Of a stretch of DNA of 64,000 nucleotides, positions 1 to 10,911 are shown one piece after another. The DNA comes from Rhytidiadelphus loreus. Lineage: Eukaryota; Streptophyta; Bryopsida; Hypnales; Hylocomiaceae. Position 1 is the stretch's first letter; each line of letters opens with the position of its first letter. The position numbers were made by a program, and so were the translations under genes. The stretch spans positions 44,125,348 to 44,189,347 of the forward strand of contig OX344764.1 in the NCBI GenBank assembly GCA_947034895.1, written 5' to 3'. A model generated the notes under the pieces. It ran no database searches. It had not been told where the DNA came from and saw only the letters and a program-made list of their open reading frames with translations.

Positions 1-419
1 AACTAGGAGCATCATTGAGTGAGGACCAAAGTCTTGATTTTATATCCCAAGAATTTCCATTTTTAAAATTACATAGAAAATATATGTCAACAAATTGGTC
101 AATAAGTCAAATAAATTGTTCTTAAGAGCACTTTCAATATGGAATTTGCAATGGAAATTTTTTTCTATAAAATCAATCCACAAAAAATCTTGATTTTTCA
201 TTATTCTTCTCATATTACATGCAAATCAAATTGAATCTTCATTATAGCTAAACCCAACTAGAGCTCCAACTCTCCAAGTTCCACTACCTTGGCATCTATA
301 CTTCCAAAATTATTAGGAAAAATCTGAAGCCTCAAGAGGATTGCAAGTTCAGACCCCCTTGGAGCAGTGATGGTGCATTGGTGCAATTGTACAAAAAATC
401 AATAAAAATGATGTGGCAC

Positions 420-722
420 TAAGGTAGTATGCTCTAAAAGCACCCATGTTCTAAAAGTGATCATAATACAGAGGTACATTTTACTTTTTTCAATGTACTA
501 GCAATGTGCATTTTAGGAGGTTCCTTTTAGTAACTACTATGTTTCAACTTCAAAAATTTGTAAATAATTCCTCAAAGGTCCAAAAAATATGAAATGACTT
601 GGGTTAGATGCCAATTCCTTTTTTCTTCCTATGAAAATTTACTGAAAATTGTTTCAAGGAATTTAACTTCCTTGAAAAGGCAATCAACTCTTAAAGGGTT
701 GCTTTAAGAGCAGACTACCTTA
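420..722 (+). mobile_element. MITE, 'GGTAG' family copy A
   Basis: A 303-bp element with imperfect terminal inverted repeats. The left end reads TAAGGTAGTATGCTCTAAA and the right end is its reverse complement, ending GACTACCTTA. The interior includes a stretch near 540-600 that recurs almost word for word at 17.8 kb and, inverted, at 28.9 kb. No coding capacity. It is the reference copy for at least seven related sequences in this window. The superfamily is not certain; a TA target duplication is possible but not provable here. Confidence 0.75.
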
Positions 723-930
723 CTAGTACCACAACAGAGCCACATCAATGCCACCGCACTGCCACTAACAACAATGCCACGACAGATTGTATAGTTTTAC
801 ATTTTTATTTATTTTTGAATAAAATAAATAAATAATTATGTTACCGCAAGGTAGTGCTGCCAAAAATAAACTATTCATGGCCTTGTTGAAGGCTCAGATT
901 TTTCCTAATGGTATTGCCATATAGACATTT

Positions 931-1198
931 TTAACCCTTTAACGCCCATGTCGATGACTGATTACTCAAATTGACAGATTTTCATCAATAGCAAAGTGGC
1001 TATTAAGAGCAAGCCTACAACTAACTCCCCAAACAAGGATGTCAAGTGGGGGCCTGGCGTGTATCTTTGAAGAGTGCAGCCAACCCTCCTCCTTTGCCCC
1101 ACCGTGTCTCCGCAGCTTGGTGGGGCTTGCTCTAATGAAATTGCGTCAATATGCCACTTTTTCGTAACCCGTCATCGACCTGGGCATTAAAGGGTTAA
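931..1198. mobile_element. piggyBac-like non-autonomous element 1 (TTAA flanked)
   Basis: A 260-bp body lies between two TTAA tetranucleotides (931-934 and 1195-1198). The left terminus starts CCCTTTAACGCCCATGTCG and the right terminus, reverse-complemented, starts CCCTTTAATGCCCAGGTCG, giving an inverted repeat of about 25 bp with few mismatches. TTAA duplication plus CCC-starting termini is the piggyBac signature. No transposase is encoded, so mobility would depend on another copy. A second element with the same ends lies at 50.25 kb. Confidence 0.6.
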
Positions 1199-3230
1199 GG
1201 ATAACTACTACTATTGTTTTCAACAGTTCTAGATGGATGGTCATCCACTAGCTCATGAATGCCACAATATGACATGGCCTACATTTGCTAATTATTTTTT
1301 GGTGAGACATGTCTTTACAAAATTTGTAATTTAGACTAGTGTAATTGGTAAAGAGGAGAATCTAATTTTCCTTGCATTCAATGTCTTGAAACAATTCCTT
1401 CCAACGTGAAAGATTGAAACTCAAACCCTTACATGATGGGAATAAATAAAAGTGTGTTCACCTAATATCTTGTGATTCACTTTGATAAGTCTTTATAAAT
1501 TACACTTAGACTACATATCTTCATTATAATTCTACTTTTTAATCTAATTTCTTACTTATTGATGGAAAACATGGGGATATTATATGAATGATATTAAATC
1601 TATCATGTTCATTTGGCATGAATTTGGGAACTCTTAGTGCTTGTAGGTTGAAATTTTGGTGTTGTGACATGTACCATATGAAAACAAATACGACCATTCT
1701 AACTTAGACATTTTAGACACCCACTTTACATTTTGAAATGCACCAGTTCTATGAATACAAAGTTTCTTTGGATTTTCTATTATGAAATGTACATTTTATA
1801 ATTGAAATTTCTTGCAATGAATTTTATTAATTCTTAAAAGGACCTAAAAGCCCTTTACAACTATATAGTATATTATAAATTTGGTGGTATTTAATTGGAA
1901 AAACATTGACCAAATAATTTTCAATACAAACAAAATTAATGATCATGCTAGTGCATAAGTAACAATGTATTACAATTTTTTTATTAACCCCTAAAGGACC
2001 AAATTGCATTTTTTTGGCAACATAAAGATTTTGGGTAGCTCACTACAAATGAAATTTATATTTTTTTCTTTAAAATTTTCACAAATTGTGGATGAATTTT
2101 TTTTTGAGGCTCAAAAAATTTCATGACTTTTTACTACATGGTTAAAAAGTTATTATATGATATGTAATTTTTCAGCATTCAGTGAGCATCTCAAAAAAAT
2201 CATTTTTTTAAGAAATAAAAAGTTGAAATTGGTTTTTTAGATTTATATATACATAGAAAACTTTCAATCATTCCATTTTGATTAATGAGATGAAAGTTAT
2301 GAGGAGTTTTAGTTTGCGGGCAATTATGCATACTCTACTCTAAAATAAACTTTGAAGTCCTTTATTTAACTCAATTTTCAATATTTAAAAATAAAATAAA
2401 ATAAAATCATAGGATGTAGATTGTTTATTACAACATTACAACCATTGGAATTGACATTTCTCAATTCCATAACTAAAGTCTTAACAATTTAGTATTTTGA
2501 ATCATTCTCTACTACTTTCTACTTACTTTTTTTTCCTATATGTTGTACAATTCCAAATGATCTAAAATGTTTTAAGCATGTAGCCAACTTGCCTTGAAGA
2601 ATGAATCCAAAGAACCACCATTTTGACATTTTTTAATATAAATATGAGCTTGTAAATTGCAATTGCTTGGTTTTTTGTGGAGCTAGAAAAATGTTACATG
2701 AAAACATACAAGATCCTACAAGATCAGCATACTACAAGATCTTACATGTGTTACATGTGTTCAAAAATGTTTTTGTTTCTAAATTTTGGTACTCATACTA
2801 GAAATGGCATTTTTGGAGCGTTTTGGGTGAAAACATAACCAAACATTTAAGGGAGTAACCCAACTTGCTTTTGAACATAATTATTATAAAACAATTTTGA
2901 ACCTTAAAACATTGCAATCTTAAGTTTATGAGTCAACTATTTCATGCCAATATCAAGCATAGTTTGGATCCAATCCATGCAATATATCTACACCTTAAAT
3001 TAAGCTATTTGTTTGTTTGTTACAATGAGATTTCCCTAGGCTATGTATCTCCTAGTCACATTTTTGATACTATAAAAAAAAACTCTTTGCAATGAGGGAT
3101 GCACCAACTTTGTTTTGTGGTGTTTGGACATACATTATGAAAGTTATGGAATATTGAGTTATTTTTTAATCAAAAACTTAAAAAATTACTCTCATTTTTA
3201 TTTTCATTGACTATGGCAACGGCACACTAC
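1199..3230. other. AT-rich intergenic DNA, no gene seen
   Basis: About 2 kb of very AT-rich sequence with short homopolymer runs. Open frames are short and show no protein-like composition. I see no RNA gene or convincing repeat boundary. Confidence 0.6.
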
Positions 3231-4330
3231 CGTAGTACTCCGTTATAGGTAAGTGCAATTGAGATTTGAAATTTGAAATTCGTAACGAAATGTACCTAGG
3301 CGAAGAGGATGCAGGGCACATGTTAAAATGAAGGCTTCGTGAAGTTCCCATTAAGGAAAGTCAGTGAATGTGACTACTCCTTGAGTGTAACACAGTATAA
3401 CTCGGCTTGTCGATTCAAAGTGCCCGGCCTTCAAACGCAAGCAAATCCCACTGAGACGGTCAAAAGATGTTCTATTCTACTTCATTGCAAGCACAATGCT
3501 CAGCTTCACAGTTATAATGAAATTTCATCACCAATATCAGGCTTTGATGGTACAGAAAATCATCACAGCAAGCTTGCAACAACTATTCCTATATACGTAC
3601 AACTGCCACTCACGCACAATCTGGATAGATAGACACAAGAATCTATCAGGGGAGAGAAAGAGCCTTCAGAGTCAGCTAGCTAGATGTCAACATTGCCTTA
3701 CGGCAATCAGGTCTCAAAGATTTTAGACAACATCACAAGGCTCCGTCCGTCCGACCACACCAAATCTTAGCTAGAATGGAAGAACCTCTCAGACAAATGC
3801 CTCGTTTATGCTTCAGAGTAACTGGCAAGCCAGCGGGTAGCAAGATCCAGCCGCTTTGCTAGACATTGCGATAAGACATCGCAATACCAACTCCACTGAC
3901 CGTCACTTGCGCCTTAAACTCAGATTCGTCATCTATTGTCGTCATCACAGAGATCTTAATTTCAAGGTCACAGAATCAACAACACATGGAGTTCTTTCGT
4001 CAAACCCTAACAGACGTCTAAACATGAATGTCACCTAATACCAAACTTATGGCACAGAACTCTCACGCCTAAACATAAGAGATCAGAAATGCAATTACAA
4101 AGACAAAGGCTTAGCTCATGTTCCACAATGAACAAAACTACAACAGGAAACAGCACAACCCTAACCGGCCCTCAAGGATAAACCCCAACAACTGAAGGCA
4201 CGCCTAGGAGCAGACAGGGTTTATATCCAAAAGGACTGCTCGTTTCGTCGCCACCTTGATAGTTCATCCATCGTCTGATATTCATCTACTTAGAGCCATT
4301 ACAGTGTTCGTTCCATAATATCACTCCCTT
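3231..4330. other. GC-balanced unique sequence without recognisable gene
   Basis: Base composition here is closer to the genic islands than to the flanking AT-rich DNA, and several overlapping frames of 60-97 codons are open on the plus strand. None has recognisable motifs, and no splice-site chain closed into a protein. It could be a transcribed non-coding region, a terminal UTR or a decayed gene. Confidence 0.35.
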
Positions 4331-4633
4331 GGAGTGCAACTCACAGGAAAATACAAAAATCTCCTTGAACAGAAGCAAGGTATGGGTCTTGTTGTTTGGA
4401 CAAAGTTTATGCAGACAAAGTTTATGCAGACAGGGCATGCAAAAGTGATTAGTGATTTGACTTTGCAGCCTAAATGTGGTGCTGGGCAAGCTATATTCAC
4501 TATTGAAGTAGATATAGTAGGGTTTTTTTTTTTAAAATCCAAAAAATACTTTTTGTCAACAATTCTCTCAAAACCAAGCTTGAGGGGCTTAGCTTGTTGT
4601 TTTAAGGGTTAACATAAATCTACCAATTGGAGT

Positions 4634-4862
4634 TAACAATGTACCAATGGTGAACATGATGTTTTCAGAGCCCTACAATGTTTTAGTTTAAAATTTTTGT
4701 AATTAAGTTCACAAAGGTTTCAAAAAATATAAAATGATTTAGAATAGATGCTAGTTCTATTTTTCATTGAAGAAAAATTCATAGAAAAATATTTCAAGAA
4801 CTTTAGATTCTCCCCAAATGCAATTTTGATGGTAAATGGAGTTTTGTAGACCTCCTACCTTA
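4634..4862 (+). mobile_element. MITE, 'GGTAG' family copy C, left end lost
   Basis: The interior follows copy A in order, with the shared segment around 4700-4790. It ends at the family right terminus (CTCCTACCTTA). The left terminal repeat is missing or too decayed to place. Confidence 0.55.
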
Positions 4863-5339
4863 AGCACTAGTCCATATTTTCAAAGGGTTGTACATTTCAC
4901 TTAATTTTCTTGAGCCAATTTTCTTTGAAAAAAAAGAGGACGCTGCATCTAAATCACTTTGATTCTTATTTTGGAGACTATTATTGAATCATTTTTGGAT
5001 GAGTACCTATCATTGAGGTTGCATTCTTTTAGGATTAATAGCACCACCGTTACTCCTTTCAAGTCAAGGTAGCAACACTTAGAAGAAACATGTTCCATTC
5101 TTTGACACCTAAAAACTAATGACCTTAAATCGACGCTTCCACGACTCAAAATCACTACAACTTTTGAGAAGCAATTAATGAAATCTGAGACATTTTCTAC
5201 TTCAATGATGTCCATTCAAGGTCAATCTAGTATTAAATATGGACTTTCCTATATTTTCAAGTTTAAAAATTTGTAAATATTACTAGACTGTCGAAAAATT
5301 ACAAAATCATCTTAAAAAGAAAATCACTGTTCCAAAATA

Positions 5340-5578
5340 AAATAAAATAAAATATAAATAAATTTAAATAAAATATAAAATTTAAATCACTGACTCGTGG
5401 TCTCCAAATGAGCGACGTCACAGACACAATAACGTACGAGCAAAGCAGGGAAGGGTTTTAGCATAGTGGCAACAATGAGCTTCGTCTTCCCCACAATTAG
5501 GGTTTCGTTATCCTTACCCCGCTCGCACCTCAAGCACATTCTCGTTGCGTGTTGGCGGTGACGCTGCCGTTCGGAGCA
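5340..5578 (+). promoter_or_regulatory. CLPP3 promoter and leader region
   Basis: An AT-rich stretch with TATA-like runs around 5335-5385 precedes an ACGT-core element GACGTCAC at 5414-5421, a typical plant bZIP site. A telo-box (TTAGGGTTT) at 5497-5505, common upstream of plant genes for plastid and translation proteins, lies inside the upstream ORF. No transcription start can be fixed from sequence. Confidence 0.4.
5475..5561 (+). CDS. upstream ORF (28 codons) in CLPP3 leader
   Basis: The first ATG after the TATA-rich region, in the context AACAATGAG, opens a 28-codon frame that stops at 5559-5561, 17 nt before the CLPP3 start at 5579. It is in a different frame from the main ORF. The peptide is rich in Ser, Arg, Leu and Val. 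It may be a regulatory uORF. Alternatively it is the relic of an original transit peptide displaced by an indel, or an untranslated ATG if transcription starts downstream. Confidence 0.4.
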   Translation: MSFVFPTIRVSLSLPRSHLKHILVACWR

Positions 5579-6520
5579 ATGGGGACGCCCACTGCGTTGT
5601 TCCTGAGTAATTGCAAGCTGCCATGGGCCCCCGCTTTGAGGATTTCGGCTCCAGGAAGAACAGAAATCGGGCAATTTGTGATGCCATGCAGGATTCCTAA
5701 GGGGTCAAGAATGGTTATGGCCAGGGCAACAATGGACTCGTCGTACCCCGGGATTTTCCTTCGAGGACCTGGCGCCCCTCCAGGCGGGATCGAGCAGTTC
5801 GCTCGGTTGCAAGATTTGGACCCCGGGACTATGTTGCTGCAGCAGCGAATTCTCTTTCTCGGGTCTCAAGTGGACGATTTCTCCGCCGACCTGATCATCA
5901 GCCAACTCCTGTTGCTGGACGCACAGGATCCGACAAAGGACATCAAACTCTTCATCAACTCCCCTGGGGGCTCCGTGACCGCGGGGATGGGCATCTACGA
6001 CGCCATGAAGCTCTGTAAGGCGGACGTTTCCACCGTGTGTTTTGGGCTTGCGGCGTCCATGGGGGCATTCTTGCTGGCGGCCGGGAGTAAAGGGAAGCGG
6101 TACTGTATGCCGAATGCGCGCGTGATGATTCATCAGCCGTTGGGAGGCGCCGGGGGGACGGCGATTGATGGCGCGTTGCAGGTGCGGGAGATGATGTACC
6201 ACAAGTTTAAGCTGCAGAAGATCATGGCGCGGCTCACGGGAAAGGAGGAAGCGCAGATTGAATTGGATACCGATAGGGATAATTTTTTGAATGCGTGGGA
6301 GGCGATGGAGTATGGGATTGTGGACGGAGTGATTGGAGATGGCAATCCTGATTTGGTGGCGCCAATTGGAAACCCCATTGAGCCGCCCAAGGCGAGCATC
6401 AACTCCAATTGGACCATTAAGGAGTTTAGGGAGAGGAGGTACACGCCGTCCGAGGACGCGCCCGTGAGGCAGATTGAAGCGCCCAAGGAGAAGGAAACAA
6501 GGGAGCCCACGGCAGTCTGA
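5579..6520 (+). CDS. CLPP3: plastid ATP-dependent Clp protease proteolytic subunit, ClpP3-type, intronless
   Basis: A serine peptidase subunit (family S14) of the stromal Clp core, which degrades unfolded or tagged plastid proteins delivered by ClpC/D chaperones. The 313-residue ORF starts at the first ATG of the open frame; only a GTG lies upstream in frame. Residues 1-50 look like a plastid transit peptide. The ClpP fold runs from about 75 to 255. The catalytic triad is intact: Ser160 in GLAASMGAFL, His185 in MIHQPLGG and Asp234 in DTDRDNFLN. The text around ILFLGSQVDD, QLLLLDAQDP and DAMKLCKADVSTVC matches plant ClpP3 better than ClpP4, P5 or P6, and an active Ser-His-Asp set excludes the ClpR subunits. 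The C-terminal extension from 256 (Pro, Lys and Glu rich) is also ClpP3-like. The coding region has no intron, whereas angiosperm orthologues are spliced. It converges on the minus-strand gene ending at 8253. Confidence 0.92.
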   Translation: MGTPTALFLSNCKLPWAPALRISAPGRTEIGQFVMPCRIPKGSRMVMARATMDSSYPGIFLRGPGAPPGGIEQFARLQDLDPGTMLLQQRILFLGSQVDDFSADLIISQLLLLDAQDPTKDIKLFINSPGGSVTAGMGIYDAMKLCKADVSTVCFGLAASMGAFLLAAGSKGKRYCMPNARVMIHQPLGGAGGTAIDGALQVREMMYHKFKLQKIMARLTGKEEAQIELDTDRDNFLNAWEAMEYGIVDGVIGDGNPDLVAPIGNPIEPPKASINSNWTIKEFRERRYTPSEDAPVRQIEAPKEKETREPTAV

Positions 6521-7583
6521 GCGAATTAGGCTTAATGGTTGCGAGTTTAGGATGTGGAGCTTTGGAGGTACTTGGCTTGGCTTGGCTTGGCTTTGCCCCA
6601 CAACGTGTACAAGTTTAGACAGACCTCCATCACTAGCCTTTTTCTTATTGTATACTTACATTTGATTCAAATACATTTCAAATTACTTTGTTTTATTGGT
6701 TTGGAAACAGAATGCCTTGTCAAAGGCTTGTCAAGGAATTGCATAAGGAATCGGTTTGTTGTGTATATTTTTTCACTGGAATGTCACTTGCAAGGAGATT
6801 CTTCCAATATTCCAGAGTTTCCTGTGTGAGCTTCCTCTTTTTTAAGGGAGGATGGGCTACAGCTTTAATTCAGTTACTGAGGGTTGAGTTTTGTCTAGCA
6901 TTTTGTCTAGCATATAAATATTCGTCGGTCTCGTCAACGCTGAAGTAAGGTGGTTGGATAAGGAGATGCTCAGCAGTGCTCTTGTTTATCAGATGTATCT
7001 CCAACTTGGTTTAACAGTTTTTCCCGTTTTTCAGAGGTCCTGTGACAGGATTGAGACTTTGTTCCAGTACCATGAACTGGCGTTGCTTGTAACGAGTATA
7101 TATTTTGAGTCTGGATGGTAAAGTGAGTTTTCGAAAAGCAGAGTTTTTCAGAATTCTCCGTACTTTCAAGGACCAAGCAACAAGCCTAACCTAGGTTTCA
7201 CATAAACCAGAAAAAAGGACAAGATTTAGAGCATCATTTTCTGGGCCTCTCTCTTCTACCTCATTCCTCCTTTTTTCTGTGGGTCTTAGGATTGAACCTT
7301 CGAAGGCATCTAAGCTTCAACTCTTTGTTTTTTCGTCGTAGAGGACATGCTTTTCATTGTTGAGGATATGTGTTTAAATCAACATTTGAAAACTTCAATC
7401 AAATTCCAGTCTTGATTTTTCTGTAATCTACTGATTGTCTATTCTACATCATATTGCTGGGGTTGATCCTTTTGTGATACCGCATAGCTTTGTTCAGATT
7501 AATTTATGCACATCTTAGAATTAGACCTACAATATTGAGATGAGACCTGTGGTGGTGGCCAATCTCAAATGATCAGGGTGGAT
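6521..7583. other. CLPP3 3' region and intergenic spacer
   Basis: Presumed CLPP3 3' UTR followed by non-coding sequence. Open frames of 60-90 codons just downstream overlap each other and lack motifs. No gene seen. Confidence 0.5.
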
Positions 7584-7783
7584 TGACCCCCTCGCTCGTC
7601 CTTACCAGGGGTGCATGTAAAAAAAAAGCCCCCTATTTTGGGCCGTTCTAGGGTATACTCTCGACCTCCCTAGACTAATTTGGGGTCTCTGATCGCAAAA
7701 ATGAATTAAAATTTTGCAAAAAAATTCATGTGTGGAAAATAAATAATTCCAGGGTTTGCCCGCAGGGCCGAGCGAGGGGGTCA
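7584..7783. mobile_element. 200-bp TIR element of unassigned superfamily
   Basis: Ends with a perfect 15-bp inverted repeat: left TGACCCCCTCGCTCG at 7584-7598, with its reverse complement ending at 7783. The interior contains a run of A residues and is non-coding. No clear target duplication longer than 1-2 bp is visible, so the superfamily is left open. It lies in the spacer between the convergent CLPP3 and 8.25-10.9 kb genes. Confidence 0.5.
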
Positions 7784-8252
7784 GTTCTCCCTGGCCTCTC
7801 AAATGCAGTGGTCCTATCTCTTTTTTATCAGGCATAAGGTGGAGGATACTATTTGTGTCACTTGGGTAGAAGGGAGATCATATTGGGAGATTATGAATAG
7901 ACGAACATATGAATAGGATAAGGTGCATTAAAGGTTTGATGTCGCTAATGCACGCACTTGGAGTGAGATTTGCAGTAGGGACATACCAGAAATAATGTAC
8001 AATCATTCATGAGGGTATGCTGAAGATTACAAGATCAAGATTACACCTGTTGAGAGGCACTGCACAATATTCTCAGAATCAAGTCTACTCCTACATCTCA
8101 ATCTCAGAAAATGAAGTTTCTAAATAATAAGAATGTGCTGTGATTGTGCATTTGGTATGGTGGAGAAACGTGAGCTATGCTACACCAGCTATAAGCCACT
8201 ATAATTTATTGCTACATGGAGTAGAAGATGTCTAGTAATAGTTGATGATGAA

Positions 8253-10911
8253 TCAATATGCAATGCCTCCACTTGCGCCTTCACCATCATGTCGGAGGCT
8301 TTCAGTGAGCCAATACCCATCCCAATTGCCTCCAACTCTCTATATATCAAGCAAACAAAGAGGAAATTGGGTCAAGGACTTCCCTCAAACCATTCATGTC
8401 AATTGTGGTACGGTGAATGACAATTCATTGCACAACAATTAAGAAAAATAGATATATTTGATGTGTCCAACAAATGATGCTAGCATAATGAATTTTTGAC
8501 ATCCAAATTGTTGAAAACATCAGAGGTTGTAATTGAGATTGAAAGGCATTGTCATTGTTGAACAAACCAGATGGGGTTTAGGGCCTATAGGAGGAGCTTT
8601 GGGCCACTCTATTGAAAGTCTCTCAATCAATCAAATATTGTTAAATCTTAAATTCAATTAATTCAAGGTAATTTGCACAGCATAGAGGGAAAGCGTGATC
8701 CAAGGAGGCCAAGAGACAAATGGAATTCCTTTGAGAATGGCACTAGTACCTGCACAAGGGTGAATTCATATGTCTCCTCTTCTCCTGGTCGAGCTCCAAC
8801 TATGCACACTCTTTGCTTAAAGCAATGCTGTCAACAACACCCCAAAACCCATTGGAAATGCCTGTCAGTGAACATGTTGGACATATGGAAACGCATGGGA
8901 ATTGATGTCAAAGTATTGAAGTTTGAAGCACGTCAGAAAATCACCTCATTAACAAAGAGGCTGCTCAAGATGCGACGATCAGTGTGGCCCAACAAAACAC
9001 GGAAGGAGGTGTGGTGGAGAATGCGTCTGAACCTTTCGAACTGGTTGTCACACGACATATGACAAACAACATCAAATGTCAGAAAAGTAACTTCAATCAA
9101 ATCAAAGAAGCGGATTCTTGCTAGTATACAGAAGGATGGGTGCACCTAGTCTGGTGAGTAGTGAAATACGGTAGTGTGGCAATCTTAAAAACAGGGTAAA
9201 AGGAAACGAAGTCATTTACCTGGCCTAAATCAAAAAGTGGACCAAAATACTCGGAGCGTTTGAACGGATCGAAACCTGCAAACTGAAGCCAGCTAAAGAT
9301 GATCTATTTGAGGCACAAAGTAAATTTCCATCCTACACTGATGTAAAAAACAAGCACAACATGAGGAGAATATCTTTGAGACTATGTACTAGATACCAGT
9401 CAAGGACGTTTATCGGAAATTTAAAAGAGGACTGCTAGATCTTGGAGATCTACAGCTCTCTAAGAGCCTGGGGAGGACAGGGTTATGACTCTGTACTCTG
9501 CGCCATGTGACGATGACAGCAACAGGAGAGGATTATGTTATGGAATTCCTCTTTTCAAATATCAGTAATCTCAAGAGTTACTGAGCTCGAATTAGCTTGA
9601 TAATTCAAACACAAGGAGCTTGATTGTCCAAGAGGAGCGAAATTGCATACCCTGTACATGACTTCAATGCCATGGTCCGTATAGGGTTTGTCATTATCCT
9701 GGAGTGCAGTCAGTTGCACAAGCGTGACCTGCTCAGCTGTCAACTACAGAATCTCCTGGTTAAAATGCTGCACACAACAGTCACGAAACATACAAACCTT
9801 CATCCTTACCGCAAACGGTGATTGTAGCTGATCTAAACAATAGCGTCAACACGATCCCTGAGCACTTTCTTTTTAAGAAACTGCTATGAACTCCATGCGG
9901 ACAGTGAATTCTCGTATTCCAAGCCTCACACTCAAATTGGAAGACAGCTTGCATAAGGTGGAACATAGAAATTACATCAAATGTAGGGCCAATTGGTTTG
10001 TCAGGCTTCGACCTGCACACAAAAAATAAAATAAATACTATGGTCAGTACACCCATGAACGTTCCTGATATGCCCCAATCATTCCACATGTAAAGACCTA
10101 CTCAATTTCTCAATGCAATGCCAAGGCAGATGAATCAAAGCCTGTGAATATATCCCAGTCAGCTCTAGGTCGTAACGTAACCAGTGTTGGGTGTGTATCA
10201 CGCCTTTGTAATACCAGCTGGTAAGTATATGAGATTGTCTTTGAAAAATTAGAACTAGTTGGATCCTAGTATCAAATCAAAGCTCAAAAATGAACCCTGG
10301 TATATGGTGCATCCTCATAGCGTTGCATCCTCATAATACCAGTGTTTAGATTGTTATACAAACAGGTACTAACAGTAGTACTCTTCAAAAATTCCAGGTT
10401 GTTTCCCTATGCTGGGTGTGGAAATTGGTGACAAAATTCAATGAACACTGTTCATAATGGCTACCTTGCATCATCGCAAGGGTATTTTAAACTAATCACT
10501 ACAAATTTCAGTCGCCCTTCATAGATATCCACACAAAACTGGTCGAAGCCCCCAATGACGTGCATATCACACCATTCATGACACAAATTAGGTCAAAAAC
10601 TGCGTCAAAATTAAAAAGAAATGTCGGAAACGAAATGCCGAACCAGTTCAATTTTCCTAAAGCACTGGTGAGTGCAGATGAGAAGGAAAAGTTAAGCACC
10701 AAGTTGCAGGCAAGAAATCGGGCACTTCTGCTGCCGCAACTACGGAGGACCTTCGAATCGATCCACAAGTATACACAGTCTTCGTCAGGGAAATTCTATT
10801 CATCATCTTGGAGCAGTGAGTGCCTCGCATATCCTGCCATCTTACGGAATCCGGTCGAGAAAAAAGAGACGCTCCCAAAGTTGAAGACAAGCACAAGCTG
10901 ACTCCGGTCAT
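8253..10911 (-). CDS. conserved plastid-targeted protein of unknown function, seven exons
   Basis: I rebuilt this gene from GT-AG sites on the minus strand. Exons are 10911-10700, 10012-9976, 9743-9651, 9282-9220, 9040-8945, 8827-8750 and 8339-8253. All phases agree, with one split codon (Trp71), giving 666 nt or 221 residues plus stop. Residues 1-55 are rich in Ser, Thr and Arg with almost no acid, as in plastid transit peptides. The mature part carries motifs I associate with a plant-wide family: DHGIEVMYRF, FDPFKRSEYFG, DLGQFERFRRI, VLLGH, KQRVCIVGARPGEEE, GGNWDGYWLTES and C-terminal SGGIAY. I do not know its function; some of the text recalls DUF4864-like or NTF2-fold proteins, which I could not test. 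It is divergent from PAT1 with a 1.4-kb shared upstream region. Plus-strand frames at 8.7-9.1 and 10.6-10.9 kb are shadows of its exons. Confidence 0.85.

Noticed and set aside
5705..6601. Long minus-strand frame of 298 codons opposite CLPP3
   Set aside because: Antisense shadow of a strongly supported coding exon; no motif of its own.
8673..9062. 129-codon plus-strand frame
   Set aside because: Covers minus-strand exons 5 and 6 of the plastid protein gene in antisense; starts at a non-ATG codon.
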